Assembly (NCBI GenBank): GCA_016271365.2
Contig: CM028130.1
Coordinates: forward strand, 468,877,501 to 468,941,500
Source of the DNA: Neoceratodus forsteri
Lineage: Eukaryota > Chordata > Ceratodontiformes > Ceratodontidae
Direction of reading: 5' to 3'
Length of the DNA: 64,000 nucleotides
Positions 21,745 to 33,672 of the stretch are shown here, one piece after another. The translations under genes and the position numbers were made by a program. Positions within the stretch are counted from its first letter, which is position 1, and every line of letters starts with the position of its first letter. The notes under the pieces are model-generated. The model was not told the origin of the DNA and ran no database searches. It was given only the letters and a program-made list of their open reading frames with translations.

Positions 21745-22150
21745 AGAACTTTATACTGAATTCAAAGTGAGCTTGGGCATTCACCGCACACCACTTGCCC
21801 TGGCGCTTTGGGTTGTAACCCTTCATCAGGGGGCATGGCAAGAGGAGAAACAAATCACTTAAATATTGTAACAGCATAAATAAACATGAGCTCTCATGAA
21901 TAAATACAAAAAAGAAATTTCACAAACTGATATTAAAAATAAGGAATTAGCAAGCTACACATAGAAACAACATTCAACATTCCGCTGTGTAAATACAGCA
22001 TATTGAATTAAAGCTATTGTTCTTAAATGCAGCCACACCAAAAATATAGCTTTACTGAAAAAGTTGGAACAGGAGATTTTAGTGATCTGTCTTCCAACAC
22101 AACTAACCCAGACCTCCAGGGGGTTGAGATAAAGAGAGAAGTCCTAGAAT
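21745..22150 (-). repeat. PLE terminal inverted repeat, left arm
   Basis: Reverse complement of 23025-23665 once the CR1 fragment in the right arm is removed. The minus strand reads CCCCTGATGAAGGGTTACAA then CCCAAAGCGCCAGGGCAAGT, a CTGATGA core followed by a GGGT/ACCC stem and AAA. This resembles the hammerhead-ribozyme motifs reported in PLE terminal repeats, but GAAA is replaced by CAAA. Confidence 0.8.
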
Positions 22151-23024
22151 AAAGAGACACAGAGAAACATGATTAGAATGTACACATCAAAAGAAAAAAT
22201 TTACTTCAACCAATTAATCATGTTCTGGGAGACACTCAAGTGACATTAATTCTACACAGAGGGTTGTACATAAATGAAAAAAAATGAAAACTCAATAACA
22301 AATGCATCTATCTAATTAACTAAATCAGGGACACCATCTAAAGGCATTCATTGTAGCTACAAGGCTGTAAGAAAAATTGCCTAATCTATCAAATACAGTT
22401 TTTTTCCCCTCCTCTGTCCTCTTCTTTCCCATTCTTCAGGAGTCACTAGTGGTCTGTTGCATCCTCACTCACCTATCCATCCTCCGGTGTAGTCCATCCC
22501 CCCACGGAAGCTTGACTATGCCCCCCAGGCTGGCACTGGGTAAAGGCCCTTTTACGCCAACATGTCTTGGAAATTCATTGGGACACTATCTGCGGTGATG
22601 ACAGGGATGTTGAGGGTTGGGACCTTGGCACTCCATCTACTGGGAGGCAGTGGGTGTGTTTATATTGTTCTGTGCATGCCGTGTGCCTCTGACGTCAAGG
22701 CGCTAAGAGCGCCGATGACCAACATGCATACCCCTTTGTTCCTTGGACCCTGTGGTACCTCAAGTCTCCACTGGGGTCACCCAGGCACCGCTGGCCTAGT
22801 ACCCACTCTCCCCCAGAGAAGGCAAGCCATCCTAGGATGCTCCAACCTCCTCCCCCGCCAGCCCTCCAGCTCCCGGCTCATTCCCTAACCAGGGTCGCTG
22901 ATGTCACAAGTGGAAATCCAACCGCTGTGTTGCGGACTGGCTATCAAACACAGTTTGATGTCCCAAAAATCATTCCATCCATTTGGGACATCAAACCATA
23001 CCCTCTATGTAGAATTAATGCATC
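22151..23024. other. Loop between PLE inverted-repeat arms
   Basis: About 870 bp with no supported gene. It contains a GC-rich middle and, at 22953-22996, a perfect 15-bp hairpin stem (GTTTGATGTCCCAAA and its complement) with a 14-nt loop. Confidence 0.5.
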
Positions 23025-23665
23025 TTGATGGACTTCTTTCTTTATCTCTACCTCCTGGATGTCTGAGCTGATTGCATTGGAAGGTAGATCACAATAATTT
23101 CCTGCTCCAACTTTTTTCAGTGAAGCTATATTTTTAGTGTGACTGCATTTAAGAGCATTTGTTTTAATTCAATATGGTGCAGTTACATAGCTGAATGCAA
23201 CCTTTTTATATGCAGCCTTCAATTTCCTTATTTTTTTCAGAAACATAGAAGTTGACAGCAGATAAGGACCTCAGGGCCTAGCCAGGCTGCCCATTTCTTT
23301 TTCTACCCTATGAATGTGCCATCGGCCTTTGCTCTGTCAATGGCCTATCTATTCATACTCATCTGTATTGCTCCCTTTATGCCTATCCCATGCCGGTTTG
23401 AAGCCCTGCACTGTATTCATATCCACCACTTCCTGAGGTAGGCCATTTCATGCATCCACCACCCCTTCTGTGAAAAGAACTTCACATCAATTTGTGAAAT
23501 TTGTTTTGTAATTATTCATGAGATCTCATGCTTATTTATGTTGTGACAATATTTAAGTGACATGTTTCTCCCATTACCATGCCCCTGATGAAGGGTTATG
23601 ACCTAAAGTGCCAGGGCAAGTGATGGGCAGTGAATCTTAAGCACACTTTAAATTTAGCAATAATG
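23025..23665 (+). repeat. PLE terminal inverted repeat, right arm (with CR1 insert)
   Basis: Plus-strand copy of the terminal repeat, with CCCCTGATGAAGGGTTATGA and CCTAAAGTGCCAGGGCAAGT near 23580. It is interrupted by a 250-bp CR1 3' fragment at 23239-23489. The PLE coding region follows within 450 bp. Confidence 0.8.
23239..23489 (-). mobile_element. CR1 3' fragment inside PLE repeat
   Basis: AGAAACATAGAAGTTGACAG followed by the 3' coding end of CR1 (minus strand), almost the same sequence as 38880-39125, so the same subfamily as CR1 copy C. Confidence 0.88.
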
Positions 23666-24113
23666 CTCTCAATATTCACATTTCTATTTGCAGGAGTGTG
23701 TTTTTGTGGCTCAGGAGCACAGGTACTGTACAGTACATTTTGTCTTATGTTGTTGGAATGTGCTGGCTGCCCTGGTTTGCACCCACCAAACTTGAATGAT
23801 TCACAGCCTTCTTTGGATTTGAATGCCATTTGCTTTTGGGCTGCAGAACCTCATAACTTCTAAGAGCATTCTTGGTTCTGAGCCTCCTTTAGACATATTT
23901 AACATCACATTTTCTCTGGAGCTGACTCTGGGGTCCAATGAACCTTAAACTTAATACCTGTGGATTTTTCTCTTCTGGGATGCAGGATAAAGGTGAAGCA
24001 AGAGGTAATGATGAGGAGGCAAACTTCAAAGGAGAGAAGTCGGCAAGCTTCACCAAAAAAATACAAAGAGCAAAAAATCTCCTAAGCAGTACAGAATCCA
24101 GTTCTTCAAATTA

Positions 24114-25240
24114 AGGTGAAGTAAAAAACTGCTTCTTAAAGCTTGATAAATTACTAACAAAAGATATTGATGTGACATACAAAACTACAACTTTACAGGA
24201 ACATTTGGCAAAGGAGCAAGCACCAAGAGAGTTAACAATCAATATTATTCCCTTGAGTGGTCTTGAGGAATTTGAGTTTAAGAAGGAGTGGCTCAAAGTA
24301 GCCAGTGCTTGTTCCAAAATGTTTATAGAGCTAATTATCAAGTCAGAGAACAACAAACTTGAGATACTTGGTGAGGAGTTAAAGGAAAATAAAGCGCAAG
24401 TTTTGGAATTTATGGACAGAGTAGACTACAAAGAATGTGACAGTTTACTACAGAAAAAGTTATTGAAATATGAAAAAGATATTTCAAGGAAGCAAAACTA
24501 ATTAATGAGAGACACAGAGGACTACATCAAGTGTGATATTCTTAAATGTGCAAAATGCCAATCTACATCCAGGAGCAGGCATCAAGGCAGATCTAGGGTG
24601 TGCTTTCAACACAAATCTAACAGGGAGCAATGAGGAAGCAATGAGCAAGAGGAGAATATATATCACGATTCTAATAATACAACTGCAGAGCCTGAAATGA
24701 CTGGGGAGACAAGTGATGTTTTTTTAGACAAAAGAAAAAAACAGCAAGAAAAAGAAAACCAGGAGAGGCAAGAGAGAAGGCATCAAAAAATATTGACAGA
24801 CTGCAGAGATCCACTGAAAAAAAAAACAACTCACACTTGCAAGTAATTAATAGCTCCTCTGATGAACTAAGCGCTTCTCAGATGTCAGTATTAATAAAGG
24901 GACACTCCTCTATCCTAACTCTAAGAATGAATGAATTTAACATAATTTTAGATTTAAGAAAATGTTTTTGCAAGTTGAGATTAAAATGTTTTTTCTCCAA
25001 CAAAGGCCAGCCAGTTTCTGGTAACTTAGGGATCATGGGTTTAACTGAAGAAACTTTACCATGCATTGAGAACTTGGAATTAATTCTGAATGAGATAGCA
25101 GACCTGCAACACAGTGACGCTTCAACATCCTGGTCCGGGTTTGATTTTGAATTGGATTTTTTGGATGATACTACATTAACGGCCTTATTGGCACAGAGTG
25201 AAAATGCCAGGATAACTGGAGGGACTTTGAATATAAATTA
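24114..25240 (+). pseudogene. PLE N-terminal coding region, broken
   Basis: Frame 24172-24501 is a charged helical segment (FEFKKEWLKVASACSKMFIE with a LEILGEELKENKAQVLEF coiled-coil-like part). It is followed by a basic stretch to about 24830. Frame 24837-25241 contains QMSVLIKGHSS and LDLRKCFCKLRLKCFFSNKG, the conserved 'KGLSF...LRKLRLKxFF' region that precedes the RT in PLEs, here with a degraded first motif. A stop separates the frames. It is upstream of the RT in the same orientation. Confidence 0.75.
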
Positions 25241-25841
25241 ACTGCATGACAGAAGGGACCCTTCAGAGGACATCTGGGAAAACATTAAAAAATCACTTCA
25301 GAGGCAAGTCAGACTTTTGTCCAATAACAACAAATGCTGCACTATTAACATATGAGAAAACAGTGCTACATCAGCTACAGGAATTGTTATCCTACACATC
25401 ACCCCTAGAAATTACAATCTAGCAAACAGTACAAGGTCAGCACTACAAGAACATTCTGCCAATACAGATATTATGAAAAAAGCAGCTGACAAGTGGGGTA
25501 ATGTGGTGGTGATGAACAAAGAACATTATATTAATATTGAGATGGAATTACTGGTAATGAGTTTAATTATGAAAACTTAATTATAACCCTACTGGTATTT
25601 ACAAGAAAAAATTATTTAAAATGTTAATTGATGCACTCTAAAGGGGAGATAACAGAAACAGAATTTAAATTGCTCGGTTGTTAATATTCTATTACCCATG
25701 GATTTTGTATCTTTCCCAAGGTTCATAAAAACATCACTAATCCATCTGGGAGACCGATAGTTTCAGGTAATGGTGCAGTAACAGAGAACCTTGGGCATTT
25801 TGTAGACTACTTCCTGCAAGCCTGTGTTGCAAGATTACCAT
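25241..25841 (+). pseudogene. PLE reverse transcriptase, N-terminal half
   Basis: Reads IMKKAADKWGNVVVMNKEHY (about 25470-25530; the family has ADKGG, the Gly is Trp here) and, in another frame, FPKVHKNITNPSGRPIVSG with ENLGHFVDYFLQACVARLP (25712-25841). The frame ends precisely at the target-site duplication GATTACCAT. The protein would continue with SYLKDTTDTLKQF at 34578. Confidence 0.85.
25833..25841. repeat. Target-site duplication, left copy
   Basis: GATTACCAT, repeated at 34569-34577, flanks the 8.7-kb L1-containing insertion. Confidence 0.85.
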
Positions 25842-25846
25842 TTTTT

Positions 25847-25877
25847 ACGTTCGCTTGCGCACATGCGCAAGGAACGT
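25847..25877. repeat. CpG-rich palindrome
   Basis: ACGTTCGCTTGCGCA and TGCGCAAGGAACGT are inverted copies with one bulged base and a 2-nt loop. It sits directly beside the poly(T) end of the L1 insertion. Confidence 0.85.
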
Positions 25878-26039
25878 CTTGGGAGAATGTGACACTTTGG
25901 AGGTGTGCCCTCCTCTGCAATCCTTCTCCATTGAGCAGGCGTGGCAGTCCTGCACCAATCGAGCGTGGTGCTGTGTATGACTTGTGGTGGTCTTCTTTTC
26001 AAAGAAAACCACGCTGTGTCTTTACACCTCACGCTGCCC

Positions 26040-26300
26040 TCCCCAAATGCTGCTGCCACTGGGAGGCCCACCCCAGTGTGGCAAACATCCACATCATCTA
26101 CTGACGGGGTGCCCAACTCGCTGACTCCCGCCATCCCAGCCATCCTTCTGCCACGCTGGGAGCCCACCCCAGCATAGGCAAATGTCCCGCGTCATCTGCC
26201 GATGGGAGTGCCCAATCCCCACGTCAACTCCACGGCCCCCGCCATCCTTCTGCCATGCTGGGAGCCCACCCAGCATGACAAATATCTGCGTCGTCTTTGT
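26040..26300. repeat. ~100-bp GC-rich tandem repeat, ~2.5 copies
   Basis: Units with TGCCAYGCTGGGAGCCCACC start at about 26054, 26149 and 26251 and share CATCCTTCTGCCA and CATCTRCYGA segments. Confidence 0.75.
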
Positions 26301-26749
26301 TTTAAAAACTTGTAAATTAAAAATGGTCCCACGGTGCTTCTCCCAGCCCCCACAACCCGCACCCACCACTACGCACCTGCCTCCCCACACCCCCTCACCC
26401 CATACTTACCTCTGGAGCTCGTAGCGGCGATCTTAGTGGACCAGGAACAAATCTGCACTCTTCAAAGCCGACCCGCAAACTGAGGAAATGCGGTAAGCTG
26501 TATAATGGGCTAGATAAGGTTTTTTCTTTATTGCATATCTCAGGCATTTTTGGAATTTTACCAATTCAACATGGGGTTTTGGGATGCTCTCTCAGAACAA
26601 TGTCACTGTCATGCGTTGTTGGGCCGAAGGAGGTGATTTGCATGATCGCTGTGCGAAAACACCCTGGGGCCTGGAACAACACATATATGACAGCGAGAAA
26701 GAAGATCCAAAAACCATTGGTGATCATCAAGCTCGACACTATTTATAAC

Positions 26750-27700
26750 GTCGCGTTGCGCGAAAGCTCTCATGAGCTCGTAAGTTCACAAATTTTCGAT
26801 ATTTTTCCTCCAGATTTTTCAACATTGCCATTTTACCACACACCTCACTTATGAGACAGTACAGCTGTCATTTTTCACATCCTGCCCAAACGTGTTTCTG
26901 CCCATGTAGCGCACAATGGCGCTAGTCGGTGTGGAAATCAATGATATGGGACAAATTAAGAAAAATCACTATGACTCTGTTCATTAGCAGAGGTCTTAAA
27001 ATAGCTATGTTGAAAATTTGAGAAAAATTCATAAAATGCCTGTTTTACGTAATATACGGCACAGTTCTACTCACGTCAGAGGTTTATGAATTTTCAATAT
27101 TTCCACTCCAGAATTTCAACATTGTCATTTTACCACACCTTCTTATGATTAGTACAGCTTTCATTTTTCACATCTCACCCAAAACATGTTTCCGCCTCAT
27201 GTAGCGCACAATGGCGCGGTCGGTGTGTGAAATCAATGTATGGGACACATTAAGAAAATCACAGTGACACTATTCATGAGCAGAGGTCTTAAAATGGCTA
27301 TATTGAAATTTGTTGAAAAATTCCTAAAACTGACTGTTTTCGGCGTCGTTGCGTAGTTCTAGGCGCGCTCGTAAGTTCACCAATTTTCAATATTTTCACT
27401 ACAGATTTTCAACATTGCCATTTTATCACACCTCCTTATGAGAAGTACAGCTGTCATTTTTCACATCCTGCCAAAACGTGTTTTGCCCCATATGTAGCTA
27501 TCAATGACAGTGTGTGTGAAATCAATGTATGGGACACATTAAGAAAATCACAGTGACACTGTTCATTAGAGAGGTCTTAAAATGGCTATGTTGAACATTT
27601 GGTGAAAAAATTCCTAAAAATGACTGTTTTGACGAGCTGCATGCTCCACAAGACGCCTCGTAAGTTCCAAATTTTCAATATTTAACTCAATGACTCCAAC
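26750..27700. repeat. ~290-bp tandem repeat, about three copies
   Basis: CATTTTACCACACCTC-type landmarks occur near 26829, 27127 and 27418. All copies share CAGCTGTCATTTTTCACATC, GAAATCAATGTATGGGACAC and CAGAGGTCTTAAAATGGCTA. A CpG-rich stretch just before CTCGTAAGTTCA differs strongly between copies. Confidence 0.8.
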
Positions 27701-28225
27701 ACCCAAACAGCACATAGAAGCAAGCAACATTCGGCATTGACAAATGCTTGTACTTCTTTGTCACTGATTTTTTTAAGCCATGTCCAAGTGCCAAATACCA
27801 CTGCAAATACCTGCAAGCGAATGTTCGGCATTGACAAATGCTTGTTTATTATTTATTTAAAATGCTGTATTTGCAATGTCACAATACAGTAAATATCGAG
27901 CAAACAACAGTGCCTTCAATTATAATAATCACCACATGAACTTTTATAAATGAAGGCCAACAGTGTACAATACCAGACATTACTTACTTTTTGTGTTGAA
28001 ATAATACCATTACAACACTACTAAACCCTTTAACTGTCACCCACCCATTATAGCATAAGTTCAAGTTAGAAGGAACCAAACAGAAGAGACACTAGCAATA
28101 CAATAAGGATTCCAATTATCTGGAAGTCCAAACCACTCTATCATCTTAAGGTTTCCATATGGCGAGAATGGCATCAAGGGGACCCCATTTGGCATTGTAC
28201 GATTGTAGCCTATTGTGCATCCTAG

Positions 28226-31200
28226 CTATATGCAATTCCAGTTGCAAGGCAAGCAGAATTTTTTGTACCATTCTAGCACTGATGGTATTGACTTATCGAT
28301 CCCATGTCGCATTATGATCAACTTGGCTGTAGCTGTTATGACAGCCAGGTAGGCCTTCCTCTGTTTGATCATATCACTAGGAAAATAGTTAACTAAGCAA
28401 ATCTCAGGTGTAAAAAGAGAATCCAATCCCAGAAGAGGATTTAAAGATTTCTGGATTGCTTTCCAGAATGACTGAATCTTAGGGCATTCCCATAACATAT
28501 GATATAGATCCTCATGATCTTTTTTACATTGATGGCACTGGGAGGATGGTAATTTACCAATTCTATGGAGTTTAGCTGGCGTAAAATATAAACGGTACAT
28601 GATATTAAATTGTTGCAATCTGTACCTATCTTGTTTTATGAATTTATATATATTACGTCAGATTTGACATAATACTGATCATCACTAATGTCTCATTTCT
28701 GCTGCCAATAGAAGCAAATACCAGATGGCAATTCTGGATCAGCCATCTGTATTTCATGATATACCTTGGATACAGAGTGAGGTTGATCCTCTATCTGTAA
28801 CAAAGAGGACAGTTCCATCTTATTTGCTTCCATGGATTTCAAGTTAGCATATAGGCTTTCATTGCTTGCCGAATTTGTCAATATTTAAATGCATTCCCAC
28901 TAGCCTCTGGAATGTTAGAACAAAATTGCGCATAAGATAACAGCTTTCCCTGTGGGGCTATATCTTCCAGCTGTAACTCAGCTAGCGGTGCCCAGAACGT
29001 TGAAGGGATGGGAGCATTTTGAATTTGGAAATGCAGATTATTTACTAAGGGTTGTTCTAGGGATTTATGCCACTCTGCACCGAGTGAGATTTGTAATGGA
29101 TGCAGGGCCTTTAACGACCAGCTGAGAGGTGTGTTTTTAAGTGACTTGGGAATAAGCCTTGGGGTGATATAAACGACAGACTTGAGGGTACAGGAAAACT
29201 TGGCAACCAGGTATTTCTCAATTGTGGTCCAGAGGGGCAAATATGAGCTGGTATCAACTGAGTGTGCTGAACGAACCCAGAGTGCCAGTTTGCTAATATG
29301 CGCAGCTGCATAATATTTGAAAAATGAGGGGCGCAAGGCCCCTTCGCCTTTTTGGTCCTGTGAGTTTTGAATATGCTCTTCTAACACTTTTCCCCTTCCA
29401 CACAAAATCATTAAGTAATTTTTGTAAATTACAAAACCATAATTTGGGTAAATAGAACCCCAACATGCACAGAGGATAAAGAATTCTCAGTAGCACATTC
29501 ATTTTCACTGTGTCTATTCTAGCCCACAAGGATATGGGTAACAACTTCCATCTATCGAAATCTAATTTTATTGTAATAAGCAATTTCTTGAGATTTTCTT
29601 TAACCATAGTAGCCATATCTCTCGACACTTTAATACCCAGGTATGTCAAGTCAAGGATTTGGGTTCCCAGTTTAAACCATATTCTCCAGCTATATTTGGC
29701 AGGCATTTGCCATTTAAAGGGAAGAGCTTTGTTTTGGAGATGTTAAGCTTATAATTTGATACTTTGGAGAATTGCTCAATTTCATGCAACACCACAGGTA
29801 TACAAGTAGCCGGATCCTCTACATGCAACAACAGATCATCTGCATAAGCTAAATTTTGATACCTCTTGTTACCTATCTTTATTCCTTGGATATCCTGAGA
29901 AACTAATAACCTATTATTTAGAGGCTCCAGACAGAGATTAAATAGAAGTGGAGAGAGAGAGGGCAGCCCTGTCTGGTACCATAGGAAAGATGGAATGAAT
30001 CCGATAGAACTCCATTGCACCAGACACGAGCTATTGGAGATTTGTAAAGCAATTTAATCCATCTCAGGAATCCTTTTGAAAAAACAAATTTAGACAGTGT
30101 AGCAAATAGGAAGTCCCAGGAAACCAGGTCAAATGCTTTCTCAGCATCCAAAGCTAACAGGGCCACCACATTTCTATGTTTTTGGCATGAATTATTAAAT
30201 GATGACTTTTACACATGTGATTGCTGGAAGCTCTACCGATCATTAAACCTACTTGTACATCACTAATAACCTTGTTCATTAAAGGACCAAGCTGATTAAC
30301 TAATACCTTGGATAATATTTTGATATCCACATTTAATAACGAAATAGGTTGGTAATTTCCAGGACATAAAGGATCTCAGTCTGGCTTAGGGATGAGAGTG
30401 ATAAGCGCCTCAAGGAAACTGTTTTCGGAAAACCCCTCAACATACCAATAGTTAAATACCTTTACTAGCATGGGTACAATCTCCTTAGCAAATGTTTTGT
30501 ACACATTAGTTGACAGACTATCCGATCCTGGGGATTTGTCAGGAGCAAGTTGAGTGATAGCTTGCTTAACTTCCCACTCCTGTATGGGAAGCCCAAGGCA
30601 TACAGCCTCATTACCGGAGATCTGAGGAAGAGTAACTGAATTTAAAAAACTTTGAATCTCATCAAGCGTAGCTCTGTCTGCTGCTGAGATTGTATATATT
30701 TTTTGGAAGTAATGCCGGAATGCTGCCACAATATCCCTAGGATCTTTGACTAGTGCTCCCTCTGGGCCAATACTTAATGCCACAACAAGCCTACTGGAAT
30801 CTAATTGTCGAAGTCTGAGACCCAGTAGCTTACCTGCTCTCTCACCAGCTTCCAAATACTTGAGTCTTGTTCACATGAGAGCTAACACAGCTTTTTGCAG
30901 CACAAAAGAAGAGAACTGAGATGGCAACTTGTGCAATTGGACCCAGTCCGCTTCTACCGAACTTTGACTAATATTACATTCAATTACCTTGATGGAATTA
31001 ATAAGATTATGGGTTAGTGTTTTATGTTGTCTAGCTCTGGTGGAAGTAATTCAGATGCATTCCCCCTCAAGGTACACTTCAGGGCTGCCCAGACAATATC
31101 AATTTTGAGAACTGATCCCAAATTATCGATTAAAAAGTGTGAGATGAATTGCTTCAGATGATCATGAATGTAAGAATCCTGTAACAATTGGTTATTAAAT

Positions 31201-31949
31201 CTCCATAGGAAATCTCTATGCATACTAGGGCCTATTGAATATGTAAGAAAGATTGGGGAGTGATCTGAAATTACCCTAACATGTATACTTGCATCCAGAA
31301 CAGAAGCAAATGAGTGGACACTAATTAAAAAAGAATCAATCCTTGAACATGTCCTGTGTGGGGTTGAAAAGAAAGTATATTGTCTGGATTTTGCTTTAAG
31401 GATTCTCCACACATCAGCAAGACCTGTCCCTTCCATAAGCTCCTTAAGTGCCCTTTGGAAAGGTGAAAATCCTACACGTTCGTTATCCAATCTATCAAGC
31501 TGCAACCGCAGTGTAATATTGCAATCCCCAACGAGCAGAATTACTCTGGATAAATTAGTATTTAACCTATTCAAAAGATGTGTGAAGAACTGTGGAAAAT
31601 CACTATTTGGTCCGTATATTGAACCTATCAACACTTGTTGCAATGACAGGGTACCAATCAACATAATGTAACGACCATTACTACCCCAAAATTCCTGCTC
31701 CAATTGAAAAGATATTTTTTTATTAATTAAAATAGCTACTCTACCACTGCTAGTAGATACCCAGGCCCCAAATGCTTGACCCACCCAATATCTGCAAAGC
31801 AAATGGGTATCCTCCCTTTTAAGATGAGTTTCTTGTAAGCAGACCACATCGGTTTTTAGAGTCAATAAGTGTTTCAAAACTACTTGCCTTTTACACCGGT
31901 CCCGAGCCCCCTTGACATTCCAACTTAGAATATTAAGTGCCCCTAACAT
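28226..31949 (-). pseudogene. L1 ORF2: endonuclease and reverse transcriptase, broken
   Basis: The APE endonuclease occupies the open frame 31014-31949 from its ATG: ILSWNVKGARD (Asn), VCLQETHL (Glu), GSIYGPNSD, then VGDCNITL (GDFN expected; Phe is Cys), RIDSFLIS and VISDHSPIF (Ser-Asp-His). The RT follows over broken frames: LAPDKSPGSDSL and ALITLIPKPD (30376-30855), ALDAEKAFDLVSW (first Asp) and GTRQGCPLS (29918-30169), AYADDLLL (intact xADD box, 29646-30020). The C-terminal CHQCKKDHEDLYHMLWECPK zinc-knuckle-like region is at 28226-28618. It would nick and reverse transcribe at the target; at least five stops or shifts disable it. Confidence 0.9.
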
Positions 31950-33672
31950 TAATGGTTAAAATAATGTGGTTGGTCCCCTTGCCAGTGGTAAATAGCATGG
32001 ATCCTTTTGCTCGTCAAATTTGTTTCCTCTCTGATGCAATATTACCAAGACATGTTAAGTCCTCCCACCCCAACCCCCATACACACCCCCAGAAGCTAAC
32101 ACAATTGTAAACAAAATCCCTATACATTACCCCAGTTCTATCAACGCACTATGATTCTAAATTGCCAGGTGATGTATACTCCCAGCCAAGAAGAAAGTCC
32201 ATCCACTCCCATTCCCCGTTACCTAATCTTTTAATACAAGTCACATCCTAAATCATTCTACTAATATTAAACATGTTAATCCAAGTTCAGCACTACTCAT
32301 CATTCTTAACTACCGAATTATCATATCAGAAATATGTAACCTCTTTAATCCTTGAAAAGTGTACCAATCTTATTTAGTATAATTATAAAACTAAGAATAT
32401 CCAGATCTATACTATGAAAATATGAAGGATAATTAACAAATCTTAATACTCTATTACCCTCTAGTGGCTGAAATAAAGTAATGTAAATGCAGATTTATGC
32501 CCTGCAACATAGTCATGTTCCAAAGCAAGTAATCAGTAACTACCTTGCCTCTATATTCTTTGTAGTTTGTACAATTAATTAGCACCAATCTATATGTTTT
32601 AATAGCGACAGCGAGAAACCTCTTACTAGCTATCCCCCAGATCTCGGAAGAGCACTGATCAAATAGTTTACTACTAAAAACCTGCTGCACTAACTAGAAG
32701 TGCAACATGATACACTAACATCACCTGTTTAACCACTGCTTCCAAATAAAATGCGCTCCTCTGTAGGGATCGTCTCCATTACCCCTTGAGTTACTACTTT
32801 ATTTCACAAGAAGACTAAATAGAAAAAAAAATAAATAAAAACCCATGGTACCTTTACACGGTGCTGAAAGCATTAGAGTCCCCTGCCTTCCACTAAGGAC
32901 CCGAATTAACCCAAAAGTCCTGTTCATAATGCTCGATTCCCAACATTTGCGATCTAAGGCTAATAATGCTGGCTAAAGAAGGACATCATACAGTCAACTT
33001 AACTCTGTAAGCTCATGACCAGCCTTTCACATCATGCACATTTTTGAATAGAACCATAATGTCTCAGTCTTTTTAAATTACATATGCTACAAGGTTTACA
33101 GTGAGCCTCCTAAAATTCAAATATTACTTCTTGAGTAGTCCACAATGATTCTAACAGCAATTCACTTAAACCTTGAAATACTGGCAACAGAACAGCAATA
33201 CTATCCATTTAGAAATCAGGAACTACTCTTCTCTTTTCAGGACATTCACTTGCAAAGGTGAGACTGTGCTTCATCCAGGCTGGAGATTCTTGTAAGGGTT
33301 AGGATCGTTCTGAGATTGTAGTTTGCCCCCAGAAGGATATCAGTATCTAAGTGATCCCTGATCATTACAGTGCGTGTTGGGTCTATCTTTCTCGCGTGAA
33401 CGAGCACATTTCACTCTACCGGGGACATTTTCCTTGCCGCTGAGTGATTATTTTCACAATTAATACTGGGACCATTCAATCTTAATCCAAACGCACAATG
33501 CATTACATCAACTCCCTTCTTTATTCGGCTATCCCTCCATCTTCTCAGAATGAAGGATTCATCTCAACAAGTTGGGTAACAACTTCTTGAGCTCCATTTG
33601 AGCCACTTCCAAGCTTTCAAATGAATGCCAGTGCTCATCAATTTTCACCTGTAGCAAAGCCGGGTATTTTAC
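31950..33672. other. L1 inter-ORF region, no gene seen
   Basis: 1.7 kb of AT-rich DNA between ORF1 and ORF2. No frame above about 80 codons looks real. It is much longer than the short spacers common in L1 and may contain an unrecognised insertion. Confidence 0.5.

Noticed and set aside
25835..26424. Frames of 80-110 residues on both strands
   Set aside because: They are open because the sequence is a GC-rich tandem repeat; no domain and no consistent coding strand.
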